NCBI GenBank assembly: GCA_013813675.1
Contig: JACCRH010000164.1
Location: 1-6,723, forward strand
Direction: 5' to 3'
Source: Gemmatimonadales bacterium
GTDB taxonomy: Bacteria; Gemmatimonadota; Gemmatimonadetes; Gemmatimonadales; GWC2-71-9
Length of the DNA: 6,723 nt
Positions 6,618 to 6,723 of the stretch are shown here, one piece after another (the first letter of the stretch is position 1; each line of letters opens with the position of its first letter). The notes beneath the pieces were generated by a model. The model was not told the origin of the DNA, made no database searches, and was given only the letters and a program-made list of their open reading frames with translations. A program made the position numbers and the translations under genes.

Positions 6618-6723
6618 CCGGCCGAGTCCGTGCCGCCGCTCGACACCCCCTACGTCGACAACGAGAACGGCGTCCTCGTCAACTCAGGCAAGTTCGACCG
6701 CCTCCCCGTCCCCGACGCCAAGC
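6618..6723 (+). pseudogene. Internal fragment resembling leucyl-tRNA synthetase, no N-terminus (runs off the right edge)
   Basis: In the frame of 6621 the translation gives PLDTPYVDNENGVLVNSGKF and then DRLPVPDAK. GVLVNSG-x-F-x-x-L-x-x-x-x-A matches the well-known stretch of the leucyl-tRNA synthetase editing (CP1) insertion, which lies more than 300 residues into the native enzyme. A Gly usually follows F-x where Arg is found here. Nothing upstream could encode the N-terminal catalytic half: the frame is open only back to 6582, and that part is the hairpin repeat. So this is a broken copy, or two unrelated sequences joined at the repeat. Codon use is GC-rich like the rest of the window. The call rests on about 30 residues. 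Confidence 0.58.

Noticed and set aside
6472..6723. Open frame after the GGAGGT sequence
   Set aside because: It translates the tandem array and the hairpin repeat (giving CHPERSEGS, a known type of spurious peptide) and then the wrong frame of the leuS-like segment.

Overview
GC-rich bacterial window carrying outer-membrane and envelope genes: a porin remnant, a lipoprotein-type peptidase, and a membrane-anchored HtrA/DegP protease. This indicates a didermic, high-GC bacterium. The gene set (M49-like peptidase, DUF6494-like small protein, long DERA) and the intergenic repeat style are compatible with Gemmatimonadota, but that placement is an inference from memory and not proven here.

Left edge (1-553): the first 25 codons of an excisionase/MerR-type helix-turn-helix protein run leftward out of the window. 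It has a good ribosome binding site and a promoter region (about 93-136) with an inverted repeat and three GGT-headed 10-bp repeats. Facing away from it is a porin C-terminus (to 553) that lacks its own N-terminal part, so this looks like an insertion or rearrangement junction.

Centre (563-3624, minus strand): a compact four-gene cluster. In transcription order it holds an unrecognised 89-aa protein, a 68-aa DUF6494-like protein, a lipoprotein-type M49-like zinc peptidase (HEVAH plus EEGKAD), and a single-pass membrane protein with six extracytoplasmic cysteines. The last two overlap by one base (TAGTG). A candidate promoter lies at 3700-3728.

Right part: an HtrA/DegP-family serine protease with two PDZ domains (3760-5328, minus) is followed by a GC hairpin and is divergent from a long, eukaryote-like deoxyribose-phosphate aldolase (deoC, 5435-6460, plus). 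The protease and the peptidase cluster together suggest envelope protein or peptide turnover. deoC is a nucleoside-salvage enzyme with no obvious link to them.

Right edge (6461-6723): there is no complete gene. The stretch holds an 8-bp tandem array (AGTGTCGG), a spaced 11-bp duplication and a dispersed-type hairpin repeat. Immediately after the hairpin comes what looks like an internal piece of leucyl-tRNA synthetase with no N-terminus. Both window ends therefore show truncated genes next to repeat-like or regulatory DNA, consistent with rearrangement or with assembly joins at repeats. I found no CRISPR array, rRNA or tRNA. I see no clear new multi-gene system; the best candidates for novelty are the four-gene peptidase cluster and the left-edge operator.
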